Source: Butyrivibrio sp. XPD2002 (GTDB lineage Bacteria > Bacillota > Clostridia > Lachnospirales > Lachnospiraceae). Taken from it: 64,000 nt of DNA. Position 1 is the stretch's first letter, and each line of letters starts with the position of its first letter. The notes under the pieces were generated by a model that saw only the letters and a list, made by a program, of their open reading frames with translations, made no database searches and was not told the DNA's origin. The DNA lies in assembly GCF_000423945.1 (NCBI RefSeq), contig NZ_AUIY01000001.1, forward strand, positions 620,001 through 684,000, given 5' to 3'. Shown piece by piece: positions 25,552 through 33,848 of the stretch. Made by a program: the position numbers and the translations under genes.

Positions 25552-27306
25552 CTATTTGTTGTTTGTGTATACCTTTACAAAGAAGTCCTTATCAGCCTGT
25601 TTTATCATGGCAGTTCCGCTCACATCCTGCAGATAGCTGTGTCCGCTGGCAGTGTTTAGTGTATGAATCGCTCCCAGATTGTGCTGCCATTCATCCCTAT
25701 GAGCTGCCGTAGTCGAATCCATAGCCTTTTCATAGATTAGCTTTGATTTCTTTCCCGGTCTTATTACGATCAGGTAGTCCTTTCCGGCTTTAATATCAAT
25801 TGGTTGTTTCAAAGAAAACGTATGATATCCTCCGGTGACAGCTTTGCAACTCATTGTTATTATTGGCTTTTTTAGTTCATCAAGGTCGATATATTCCAGG
25901 GCTTTGCCTTTTCCTCTACCATTACTCTCATCAAGCTGGTTTATTGTGTCAGCCAGTTCCTTCGCATCGATATCAGGAGGTATTCTTACCGGAAGCTCAT
26001 AGATGTAAAGCTTATCCTCCGTGCCTGTGCTCATGGAAAAATACCCCACAGCTTCAAGCTTTTCATCATTAACAGCTGTTATGGTAACTCCATATCCCGC
26101 GTCATTTTTATCATACATGTAGACCATATTTTTCTGATCTACCATAGGATCCATAACGTGTGTGATAAATCCGGCGTACTGATAATTGTTATCATACCAG
26201 TTGTCATCCTCAGGCATGGCAGCGTCATAAGCTACCACGTTATTATTGGTAAGAACACTGTCATAATAGGATAGATAAAAGTACCCTGAGGCTCCTGCTT
26301 TTGCTCCCCAGCTGTTTCTGCAAATAAAGGCTCCATCGCCCTCAGGCTTTGTCACGAAATTCTTTGCCGGGTATTCATCATTCCATCCGACTATCAGGAT
26401 CTCATGATCTGCATAGTTGCCCTCTCCGTACTTTTTGTAATCGTACAGAGCGACCTTTTTCCCTGTCCAGAAGGATTTCGAAGTATTAACGCTTGCTGTC
26501 ACACTTCCGTGCTCAACTATCATGTGCTTTATGATATCCCTGTTCTTTTCCGTGGCTGGAATTTCGTACACATTCTGTACGTGGCATATGGCATCATCAT
26601 AGGCACCGGTTGGGACATCTGCATTTTGCGTATAAATATCATTCTGTCCCTTTATCACATGAAAGGAATTGGTGTCCTTGTCAGCCACAGGTCCCTTCCA
26701 GGCTGTAAAAAGTGAAAGGCAGTAATCCGTAACACCTCCCACCGATAAATAGCTAGTGTCATACTCTCCAAGAAATTTATCATCGTTTTCAAAAACGAAC
26801 TCTCTGTAATCCTTATCGATATCGCCGTTTATAGAACCGGCAGCCTTATGCATATTGTAATAAGCAACATGCTTCTCAGAGAGGTTTAAATCCTCAACCC
26901 TGAGTCCTTCATGATGGCGAAGGAGATCACTCTCCACCGCTCCTATTGCTGCGAAGTCCCAGCAAAGAGCTGTATCTCCCTGATTCCTCACAGTCGTTAT
27001 ATAATCCTTGTCCTTAACCTGATCAGAGGTGTAGAAGGAAGGCAAATCTTCACTTTCCTTTTGTTCATCCCCATCTGAATAAGAGCCCGAAACAGAGCCG
27101 TAATCCACCTCGGATCCATCAGCCTTCTTTAACAGGTTAGTATCTTCCTCGTCATCAATAACAATTGCTTCACAAACCTCAAGCTCTGATAATTCCAGCG
27201 GAAGGATTTCCTTTGGTCGTTTAAAATCAAATGCTGAATTTGTAACCATAATAGACGTCGCCGCCACAATATAAGCAGCAGAGACCACTCGATTTTTTAT
27301 AATCAT
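25552..27306 (-). CDS. Secreted papain-like (C1A) cysteine protease with lectin-like domain
   Basis: A 584-residue protein. A short hydrophobic N-terminus (about 7-26) serves as signal or anchor, then an acidic linker (about 40-90). The C1A catalytic domain (about 92-350) has the oxyanion Gln109 in VRNQGDTALCWDFAA, Cys115, His301 in YADHEILIVGWND and Asn331 in CRNSWGAKAG. The Cys motif reads ALCWDF instead of the usual GSCWAF. The C-terminal 230 residues are beta-rich and look like the lectin-like domain that follows C1 proteases in Firmicute surface enzymes. Probably extracellular proteolysis. It lies 14 nt after the acyltransferase gene, so likely co-transcribed. Confidence 0.85.
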   Translation of the reverse strand: MIIKNRVVSAAYIVAATSIMVTNSAFDFKRPKEILPLELSELEVCEAIVIDDEEDTNLLKKADGSEVDYGSVSGSYSDGDEQKESEDLPSFYTSDQVKDKDYITTVRNQGDTALCWDFAAIGAVESDLLRHHEGLRVEDLNLSEKHVAYYNMHKAAGSINGDIDKDYREFVFENDDKFLGEYDTSYLSVGGVTDYCLSLFTAWKGPVADKDTNSFHVIKGQNDIYTQNADVPTGAYDDAICHVQNVYEIPATEKNRDIIKHMIVEHGSVTASVNTSKSFWTGKKVALYDYKKYGEGNYADHEILIVGWNDEYPAKNFVTKPEGDGAFICRNSWGAKAGASGYFYLSYYDSVLTNNNVVAYDAAMPEDDNWYDNNYQYAGFITHVMDPMVDQKNMVYMYDKNDAGYGVTITAVNDEKLEAVGYFSMSTGTEDKLYIYELPVRIPPDIDAKELADTINQLDESNGRGKGKALEYIDLDELKKPIITMSCKAVTGGYHTFSLKQPIDIKAGKDYLIVIRPGKKSKLIYEKAMDSTTAAHRDEWQHNLGAIHTLNTASGHSYLQDVSGTAMIKQADKDFFVKVYTNNK

Positions 27307-27320
27307 CCGTCCTCTATGCT

Positions 27321-28400
27321 TTAAATCGTAAAGTTTCTATAGTTCCCTATTTTTTTTGCTATAACATTTGATACCGGTTTTGCAACCGCCGAGTACACGA
27401 AATAACATATGGTACATATAAGATAAATACATATAACAGTTGCTACCAGATGCACCAGCATAAGTCCCGGATTACCTGCCGCAAACTGCTCTATTTTGAA
27501 GAGCCCAAGAAACCTGATATGCAGAATATATACAGTAAAGGAGGCCCCTGCCAGCGTATTTATCATCTTACTGTTTTTAATCTTGATATCCTTAAATAGT
27601 ATAAACACAATGACAGCCATAGCAATAACAAGTGGATTGCTATAATTCCAGGCAACTGTATCATAGATATTTTTGCCGGCTCTCATTCCGTCAGCATAGG
27701 CCCATGCCATAATGAGACAGAGACAGATAAAGTAGGCAGTAATGAGCTTACTTCTCTCCCTGGTCTTACTCACATTATCCCGAATGGCTGCACCAAGCAG
27801 GTACAAAACCACAAAGTTTACAATGGTATAGCCTGCCTGTGAGCCCTCGATACCTATAGTGCTGCTTCCGTTTAACTGTCTGCCTGACCAATATCTGATG
27901 ATATCTATAAATGTGGGATATATTGAAAAGAGAAAAATCGAGAAGGTAAGGAGTATCCTTTTCCCGCTGAGGTTAAGCCTGTCCCACATGACATTTATAA
28001 ATGGTGATATCAGATACAGTGCAAAGAATATATACACATACCAGTTTGTTGAAAAAAGACCCTCAAAAAGGTGATCAATTGTGATATCCGGCAACGTAAG
28101 CTTTACAAGCACAAAGAATAAGATAGCAAACAAGGCCACCTGCGCCACCAGTCCAAGGGGCTTTAAGAAATCCCTGGTATTGGTTTTACACAGAAAATAT
28201 CCTGTTGTTATAACAAAAACATTAACAGCGCAGATACTAATAGTTTCAAAGAGAACCAGAATAAGCTGATTAAGGCTTCCGTCAGAAACCGTGGCAAACC
28301 CGCCATTACCCAGGCCATTGTAGTGAAGAACGATGACCATGCAGGTAGCCAGGATCCTCAATAATTCTATATTCGATTGCCTTTCTGCTCTCTCTTTCAT
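27321..28400 (-). CDS. Membrane acyltransferase, acyltransferase-3 family
   Basis: A 359-residue integral membrane protein with about ten hydrophobic helices. The N-terminal motif NIELLRILATCMVIVLHYNG matches the acyltransferase-3 (WecH/OafA-like) family, with the catalytic-type His in the first helix. Members O-acetylate sugars of surface polysaccharides or peptidoglycan; the acceptor here is unknown. GGAGG precedes the ATG. The protease gene follows after 14 nt and the LigB-AMMECR1 gene precedes it by 49 nt. Confidence 0.85.
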   Translation of the reverse strand: MKERAERQSNIELLRILATCMVIVLHYNGLGNGGFATVSDGSLNQLILVLFETISICAVNVFVITTGYFLCKTNTRDFLKPLGLVAQVALFAILFFVLVKLTLPDITIDHLFEGLFSTNWYVYIFFALYLISPFINVMWDRLNLSGKRILLTFSIFLFSIYPTFIDIIRYWSGRQLNGSSTIGIEGSQAGYTIVNFVVLYLLGAAIRDNVSKTRERSKLITAYFICLCLIMAWAYADGMRAGKNIYDTVAWNYSNPLVIAMAVIVFILFKDIKIKNSKMINTLAGASFTVYILHIRFLGLFKIEQFAAGNPGLMLVHLVATVICIYLICTICYFVYSAVAKPVSNVIAKKIGNYRNFTI

Positions 28401-28449
28401 ATATCCTCCGAAAATTATCAGTATCCTCCAATTGTATCACAATATTCCC

Positions 28450-29919
28450 TTACAGGTGTCTTACCACCTCAAATCTCTCAAGGCTTATCTCCTCACCTGC
28501 AGGTATTCCTGCCTTCTGACAGGCGATATTGATCTGCTGGTTAACACTGTCAACGCCATCAAGATTGGGAAGAAGAAGTCCTCTCTTTTGTCCGCTTGTG
28601 ACAATGACTCCGTATTTTTTTACATCAAGAAGATCCGTTGAGGATATTGGCTCAGGCTCTGCGAGAACATCAACACTTATCTCAAGCCAGGGAAGCTCAT
28701 CCGTGGTTATGGTGGAGAATCTCGGATCATTTGTCCCTGCGCTTATGGCATTCTGAAGTATTTCCTCAGCAACGCAGCTCTGGGTAGGCGCAATGGTTCC
28801 GATACAGCCTCTTAAAGCGCCGTTTTTATGTATGGATACAAATGCTCCTGCAGCTTTGCTTGTCATCTCCTCCGGGAGCTTTTCGAATTCGGTTCCTTTA
28901 AGATCAGCTAAGTGAAGGCTCTTTCCACCGCTCACATAGTTTTCAAGTGAAAATCTGGCGAGCTTTACATAGATATCCTCATCTCTCTGCTTTCCTCTAA
29001 GCTCAGATAACTTCTCTTCTCTCCAGGTATCAAGGAAATGTCTGCTCTCATCAGGTCCTCCGACCTCGTAGGTGCAGATTCCATAGCCCACGCCAAAGGT
29101 GGCCGCATGGACAAGCTTCTTTGCCTTTACGGATAGTCCGTCAAGGACGCCCGCCATCATGACAAAGGATCTGTGTCCGCATTCAGCAGCCTTTTCACAG
29201 AAGCTATCCTCAAATTCAAACAGCTTCTTAAAGTCTCCGCTTCCGCAGACTTCCATTATCCTCTCATCATATTCAGGTCCCTCGGGCGCAAAGCCATAAG
29301 GTCCATCCTCCTTCATCTTGTGGGAGAGGTCACCGCTGGCAATAAAGACAACGCGTCTTCCTGTATTATTTACAGCAGCCTGAATGATCTGACCCATCTG
29401 ATAATGGAGTGCTAAAGGAAGGCCTGAGAGGCCGATTCTTATAAGCTTAAAGTCTGTATATTTTTTGCATATATAGTACAGGGGAATCAGAGTTCCGTGA
29501 TCCAGAGAAGGATCCCTCTCCCCCAGGGTTCCTGCCGGGAATTCATGACGGGCAAGTCCTTTTTCCCCTTTTCTTTTCTTTCCGGATGAGCTGGCCGCAT
29601 CAGGACCACCATTTTCAGCTATGTGGCATATCTCCTCAACAAGCTCCTCATCATATTCCGCATCAAAACTTACTTCCTCTGCCTGGAATTTTCCCATGTC
29701 ACCTGACGCGCTGTTTCCGGGTGATATATGAAAATAGTCCGCATACATTATGCTGTGCGGACTTGAGATAATGACTGTCTCAGGTTCTAATTCCGCAATC
29801 CTATCAGCAACCTTTTCATACGCAGCAGTAACTTCAGCAATCTTCTTCTCCTCTCCGCGTCCTACCTCAGGTAACATAATCGGCGGATGTGGTACCATGA
29901 AAGCTCCAACTATCGGCAT
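28450..29919 (-). CDS. LigB-like / AMMECR1 fusion (AmmeMemoRadiSam-type protein)
   Basis: A 489-residue soluble fusion. The N-terminal half (about 1-280) is a class III extradiol-dioxygenase-like (LigB/MEMO-like) domain, with FMVPHPPIMLPEVGRG, IISSPHSIMYADYF and FIASGDLSHKMKEDG. The C-terminal half (about 310-489) is an AMMECR1 domain, with the diagnostic LRGCIGTIAPTQ and DPRFSTITTDELPWLEISVDVL. These domains usually occur with a radical SAM partner (AmrS), which is not in the window. The biochemical role is unresolved in the literature I know; RNA or small-molecule modification has been suggested. It may share a transcript with the acyltransferase. Confidence 0.85.
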   Translation of the reverse strand: MPIVGAFMVPHPPIMLPEVGRGEEKKIAEVTAAYEKVADRIAELEPETVIISSPHSIMYADYFHISPGNSASGDMGKFQAEEVSFDAEYDEELVEEICHIAENGGPDAASSSGKKRKGEKGLARHEFPAGTLGERDPSLDHGTLIPLYYICKKYTDFKLIRIGLSGLPLALHYQMGQIIQAAVNNTGRRVVFIASGDLSHKMKEDGPYGFAPEGPEYDERIMEVCGSGDFKKLFEFEDSFCEKAAECGHRSFVMMAGVLDGLSVKAKKLVHAATFGVGYGICTYEVGGPDESRHFLDTWREEKLSELRGKQRDEDIYVKLARFSLENYVSGGKSLHLADLKGTEFEKLPEEMTSKAAGAFVSIHKNGALRGCIGTIAPTQSCVAEEILQNAISAGTNDPRFSTITTDELPWLEISVDVLAEPEPISSTDLLDVKKYGVIVTSGQKRGLLLPNLDGVDSVNQQINIACQKAGIPAGEEISLERFEVVRHL

Positions 29920-30029
29920 ATATTTTCCCCCTTATATTTATCCATTTTTCGTAAGCTTTATATCAGTATCATACTACTTTGTGCTATAATCAGATAGTAC
30001 AATTATTTATAGAGAGGAGAATATAAAAA

Positions 30030-30614
30030 ATGTTTTGTCCAAATTGTGGGGCTGAAAATTCAGACTCAACTAAATTCTGTACCAATTGTGGTGCACCCTT
30101 AGGGGCTCAGAGCCAGGACAATGGCTTCTCACAGCCTAATTCCAATCCTGCAGGCTTTGATCCTGCAAATTCTTTTGATCCTTCAGGAAATCCTGCGGGC
30201 TTCAATCCTCAGAATGGTTCAAATGGCTATGATTTCCAGCAAGGCCAGCCGGCTCCTTACTTCGGCGGCGCAGGAATTACAGGAAGAAATATCGCTGTTG
30301 CGATCATCTTATCTCTTGTAACCTGTGGTATCTATTCTATTTACTGGTTCATAGTACTTACAGACGAGACCAATCAGCTTAGCGGTCGTCCTAACGACAC
30401 TTCAGGTATTGTTTCATTCCTTCTTACACTTATTACCTGCGGTATCTACGGCTGGTACTGGGCTTACAAGCTTGGTGAGAAGACAGATGCTATCAAGAAC
30501 GATCCCAGCGGAAGTTCTTCAATCATATTCATCATTCTTCAGATCTTTGGCCTTGGTATTGTAAACTATGCTATCGCACAGGATGCAATCAACAAAGCAG
30601 TAAACTATCAGTAA
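30030..30614 (+). CDS. Zinc-ribbon membrane protein with DUF4234-like repeats
   Basis: A 194-residue protein. An N-terminal zinc ribbon (CPNCGAENSDSTKFCTNCG; four Cys) is followed by a Pro/Asn/Phe-rich linker with FDP and GFNP words (about 30-80). The membrane part has paired repeats LVTCGIYSIYWF and LITCGIYGWYWAY, typical of DUF4234 proteins. Function unknown. An extended -10 promoter (TGCTATAAT, -10 at 29985-29990) and GAGGAG precede it. The macro-NADAR gene starts 23 nt after its stop, so they are probably one operon. Confidence 0.85.
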   Translation: MFCPNCGAENSDSTKFCTNCGAPLGAQSQDNGFSQPNSNPAGFDPANSFDPSGNPAGFNPQNGSNGYDFQQGQPAPYFGGAGITGRNIAVAIILSLVTCGIYSIYWFIVLTDETNQLSGRPNDTSGIVSFLLTLITCGIYGWYWAYKLGEKTDAIKNDPSGSSSIIFIILQIFGLGIVNYAIAQDAINKAVNYQ

Positions 30615-30637
30615 TTACATGATTTAAGGGGGACGAC

Positions 30638-31951
30638 ATGATTCACGTAATTCAGGGCGACATAACTAAGGTATCCGGCTTTGACGCTATAGTTAATCCT
30701 GCAAACAACTCTCTTCTGGGCGGAGGGGGGCTTAACGGCTTGATTCATCGAGCTGCCGGTCCTCAGCTCAAGACCGAGTGCCGCAGATTGAACGGTTGTG
30801 AAACCGGAGATTCCAAGCTGACTCTTGGTTATGATCTTCCCTGTAAATACGTGATTCATTCTGTCGGACCTGTCTGGATGGGCGGTACCGCCGGCGAGGA
30901 AAAGCTTCTTGGCTCCTGCTACGCCAGCGCCATGCAAACTGCTCTCGATAATAACATCAGAAAAATCGCTTTTTCTTCCATTTCCACAGGTGAATACGGA
31001 TATCCTTTAGACAAGGCTGCCAAGCTCGCAATAGCTACAGTCTCTGCTTTTGTTGCAGAATATCCGGACTCCTTTGATGACATCAGCTTTGTACTCTCAG
31101 ATGATCTGAGCTTTAATGCTTATTCTGAAGAGGTCAAAAATGTAGTTGTTAAAAAGCCTGAAGAAAAGAAAAAGCCTGCTAAAAAGACAAAGTCAAAAGC
31201 AAAGACTTCAAAGGCTGCTGAGGAAGATACAAAGGATGCTTCTTCTGAGGAAGCTGTTAACGAAGACGTGATCGCATCTACTGATGCTGCTTCTACAGAA
31301 CCCAAAGAGGAAGAAGCAGAAATAGAAATGCCCACAGATATACCGGTGCCTCCGATTTTCCAGAGTGCGCCTTACAACAGGTATCATATCGACTGGCTTA
31401 TAGATGAAGTAGCTAATGGAACTCCGCACACCTACACCTGCTTCTGGCTCGCTGAAAAGAACAGCGATTTCTGTCAGCTGTCACCCTGGTACCAGGGCGA
31501 GCCGATTTATATAAACGGCCGTAAGTACCTCACTGCCATTCAGTACATATCCTCTGAAAAGGCACTTCTTTTTAACGATTTCAATTCTTACAAAAAGATC
31601 ATGAACGAGTCTGATCCTGCTGTCTGCCAGAGACTTGGTGACAGCATCAAAAATTATGATGATTCCGTATGGAAAAACAGTTACAGGGAAATTCTTTTCA
31701 ATGCGAATGTCGGAAAGTTTTTGTCAGATAAAAAATTCGCAGATGCTCTTCTGTCCACAGATGACACGGTTTTGATACACGCTAATCCTAACGATGATAT
31801 CTATGGAGCAGGCATTACAAAGGAAGAACTGCTAACAGAAAACGGCGCCTTAAAGACACCGCCTCAAAACTGGCATATGGAAGATTCTGATTTCCAGGCT
31901 AAGAACGAGCTTGGCTTTGTTCTTATGGCTGTTCGGGATCTATTTTCTTAA
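30638..31951 (+). CDS. Macro domain - NADAR domain fusion (ADP-ribose handling)
   Basis: A 437-residue soluble fusion. The macro domain (about 1-165) shows GDITKVSGFDAIVNPANNSL, LGGGGLNGLIHRAAG and SSISTGEYGYP, all ADP-ribose-binding elements. A Lys/Ala then Glu-rich linker (about 168-240) follows. The C-terminal domain (about 245-437) matches NADAR/YbiA: YLTAIQYISSEKALLFND, DPAVCQRLGDSI, VGKFLSDKKFADALLSTDD, DIYGAGI and NELGFVLMAVRDLF. In the first of these the usual Glu (TAEHY) is Ile, while the Lys is kept. Macro domains remove ADP-ribose from proteins and nucleic acids; NADARs are reported to remove it from guanine bases. A combined de-ADP-ribosylation role is inferred. GGGGG precedes the ATG. 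Its last 29 nt overlap a convergent gene. Confidence 0.85.
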   Translation: MIHVIQGDITKVSGFDAIVNPANNSLLGGGGLNGLIHRAAGPQLKTECRRLNGCETGDSKLTLGYDLPCKYVIHSVGPVWMGGTAGEEKLLGSCYASAMQTALDNNIRKIAFSSISTGEYGYPLDKAAKLAIATVSAFVAEYPDSFDDISFVLSDDLSFNAYSEEVKNVVVKKPEEKKKPAKKTKSKAKTSKAAEEDTKDASSEEAVNEDVIASTDAASTEPKEEEAEIEMPTDIPVPPIFQSAPYNRYHIDWLIDEVANGTPHTYTCFWLAEKNSDFCQLSPWYQGEPIYINGRKYLTAIQYISSEKALLFNDFNSYKKIMNESDPAVCQRLGDSIKNYDDSVWKNSYREILFNANVGKFLSDKKFADALLSTDDTVLIHANPNDDIYGAGITKEELLTENGALKTPPQNWHMEDSDFQAKNELGFVLMAVRDLFS

Positions 31952-32291
31952 GGCCGTCATTTAAGGCCTTTTTCACCTTTTCATCCATATCATTATTTAC
32001 CTGTTCGGTAAGCATATCCATTATGCGACTGCTACCCTTCGAAAATGACAGCGCGGAATGGGATGTTTTCATGCGGTCTTTTTTATCATCATCCCTGTGA
32101 TTCATCTCATAGCTCTGGCGCATGGTCTGATCTAAGGTTCTCATGGCCTGCAGTGAATCATAAACCTCTGAAAACTCAGAGCCCATCTTCTCTTTTACCT
32201 TGCTATCCTGCTGCAAAAGCTCACCCTTTCCAAGCTTATCAAGGTATAGGTCTGTCATTTTGTTTATAGAGGATGATAAATCGTAACTCAT
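31923..32291 (-). CDS. Small helical protein of unknown function
   Basis: A 122-residue, highly charged and probably all-helical soluble protein (MSYDLSSSINKMTDLYLDKL, then MRTLDQTMRQSYEMNHRDDDKK). I do not recognise the family. The ATG at 32291 has AAAGGAG 5 nt upstream; an in-frame GTG two codons earlier abuts that site. Its end overlaps the 3' end of the macro-NADAR gene by 29 nt on the other strand. It is divergent from hflX. Confidence 0.6.
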   Translation of the reverse strand: MSYDLSSSINKMTDLYLDKLGKGELLQQDSKVKEKMGSEFSEVYDSLQAMRTLDQTMRQSYEMNHRDDDKKDRMKTSHSALSFSKGSSRIMDMLTEQVNNDMDEKVKKALNDGLKKIDPEQP

Positions 32292-32402
32292 AGGCACTCC
32301 TTTTTCCCATATTCCTATTACTTATATCGGCTTAAAATGTCTTATCTTTTAGTAAGAAACCATATATAATGATTCTTATCACTATATAAAAAGGACTAAT
32401 TC

Positions 32403-33728
32403 ATGAGTATTTCAGAAACCTACGAGACAATTGAAAATAACGATACTCCCAAGGCAATCCTTGTGGGGTTAAATCATACAGGTCGCGATGAGAGGGCATT
32501 TTCCCACTCCCTTGATGAGCTTAATGCTCTGACCAAGGCCTGCGACCTAGAGCCTGCCATGACAATAACCCAGACTCTTCCTCATCCCGACCACGCCACA
32601 TTCATTGGCAGCGGTAAGGTTGATGAGCTAAAAAACCTGATCAGTATGCTTGATGCTGACATAGTAATTTTCGGTGATACCCTCTCTCCCATTCAGATAA
32701 GGAACCTTGAGAGGATTCTGGACGCTGAGGTCATCGACAGAACCGGCCTTATATTGCAGATATTTGCGAAAAGAGCAAGAACAAGAGAATCCCGCATGCA
32801 GGTAGAGTACGCACAGCTTCAATTCATGCTTCCCAGACTTGCAGGCATGCGCACTGAGCTTAGCCGTCAGGGCGGAGGCAGCGGAAGACTTTCCAATAAG
32901 GGTGCCGGTGAGAAAAAGCTGGAGCTGGACAGACGTCGCATTGAGCAGCGCTGTGCAGAGCTCAGAAGAGAGCTTGAAAACGTAGAGCGTGAGCGCGATA
33001 CCCAGCGTGCAAAGCGTATGAACTCAGATATCCCCAGAGTGTCCCTTGTTGGATATACCAATGCAGGTAAATCCACTCTCCTCAATTCTTTTATTGACGC
33101 CAGTCATATCGAAGAAAAGGACAACAAGAAGGTTATGCAAAAGGACATGCTCTTTGCAACCCTTGATACCACAGTGCGAAGAATTGAACTTCCGGGTCAC
33201 AGACCCTTCCTTTTATCAGATACGGTAGGCTTTATCGATGAGCTTCCGACTACTCTTGTTAAGGCATTCCGCTCCACTCTTTCGGAGGCAGTTTATGCTG
33301 ATCTTCTTTTGGAGGTGATCGATTTTTCAGATTCGGATTACATGACACATATCGAGATCACAGAGAAGACACTTCAGGATATCGGAGCATCAAAAATACC
33401 GATCATTTATGTATTTAACAAGGCTGACCTGGTGGTTGGGAACTCCGAGCACCGCTCCATGACCATACCTCACGTAAGGGATGACAGGATATATATGTCA
33501 GCTGAGGATGGCATCGGTCTCGATGATCTTGTAACCATGATCGAGCGCACTCTTGAGGGCGAAAAAGTGGACTGTGAGTTCATCATCCCCTATTCGGACG
33601 GCGCAGCCCTTCACGACATAACCTCAAGAGCTGAGGTGTCTGATACGGAATATACCGAAGAAGGCACGCATCTTACACTCAAATGCAGCAAAAAGATGGC
33701 GCTGAAATACATGAAATATGCCGTCTGA
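32403..33728 (+). CDS. hflX: GTPase HflX
   Basis: A 441-residue ribosome-associated GTPase that rescues or splits stalled ribosomes in other bacteria. The N-terminal HflX domain (about 1-190) includes HPDHATFIGSGKVDELK, DTLSPIQIRNLE and the glycine-rich RQGGGSGRLSNKGAGEKKLE. The G domain (about 205-375) has G1 GYTNAGKST, G3 DTVGFIDELP, G4 NKAD and the switch segment AFRSTLSEAVYADLLLEVID. Length is normal. AAAGGA precedes the ATG and a TATAAT lies about 40 nt upstream. Monocistronic. Confidence 0.96.
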   Translation: MSISETYETIENNDTPKAILVGLNHTGRDERAFSHSLDELNALTKACDLEPAMTITQTLPHPDHATFIGSGKVDELKNLISMLDADIVIFGDTLSPIQIRNLERILDAEVIDRTGLILQIFAKRARTRESRMQVEYAQLQFMLPRLAGMRTELSRQGGGSGRLSNKGAGEKKLELDRRRIEQRCAELRRELENVERERDTQRAKRMNSDIPRVSLVGYTNAGKSTLLNSFIDASHIEEKDNKKVMQKDMLFATLDTTVRRIELPGHRPFLLSDTVGFIDELPTTLVKAFRSTLSEAVYADLLLEVIDFSDSDYMTHIEITEKTLQDIGASKIPIIYVFNKADLVVGNSEHRSMTIPHVRDDRIYMSAEDGIGLDDLVTMIERTLEGEKVDCEFIIPYSDGAALHDITSRAEVSDTEYTEEGTHLTLKCSKKMALKYMKYAV

Positions 33729-33848
33729 ACATTAGTAATTTATTAGTAATATTTTATCGGAATTTTATAAAACAATAATTGAATAATAGTATAATAAAAA
33801 CGGAACTATGTAGTTTTTATTTCCATGCATATATAGCAGGGTTTCGAA

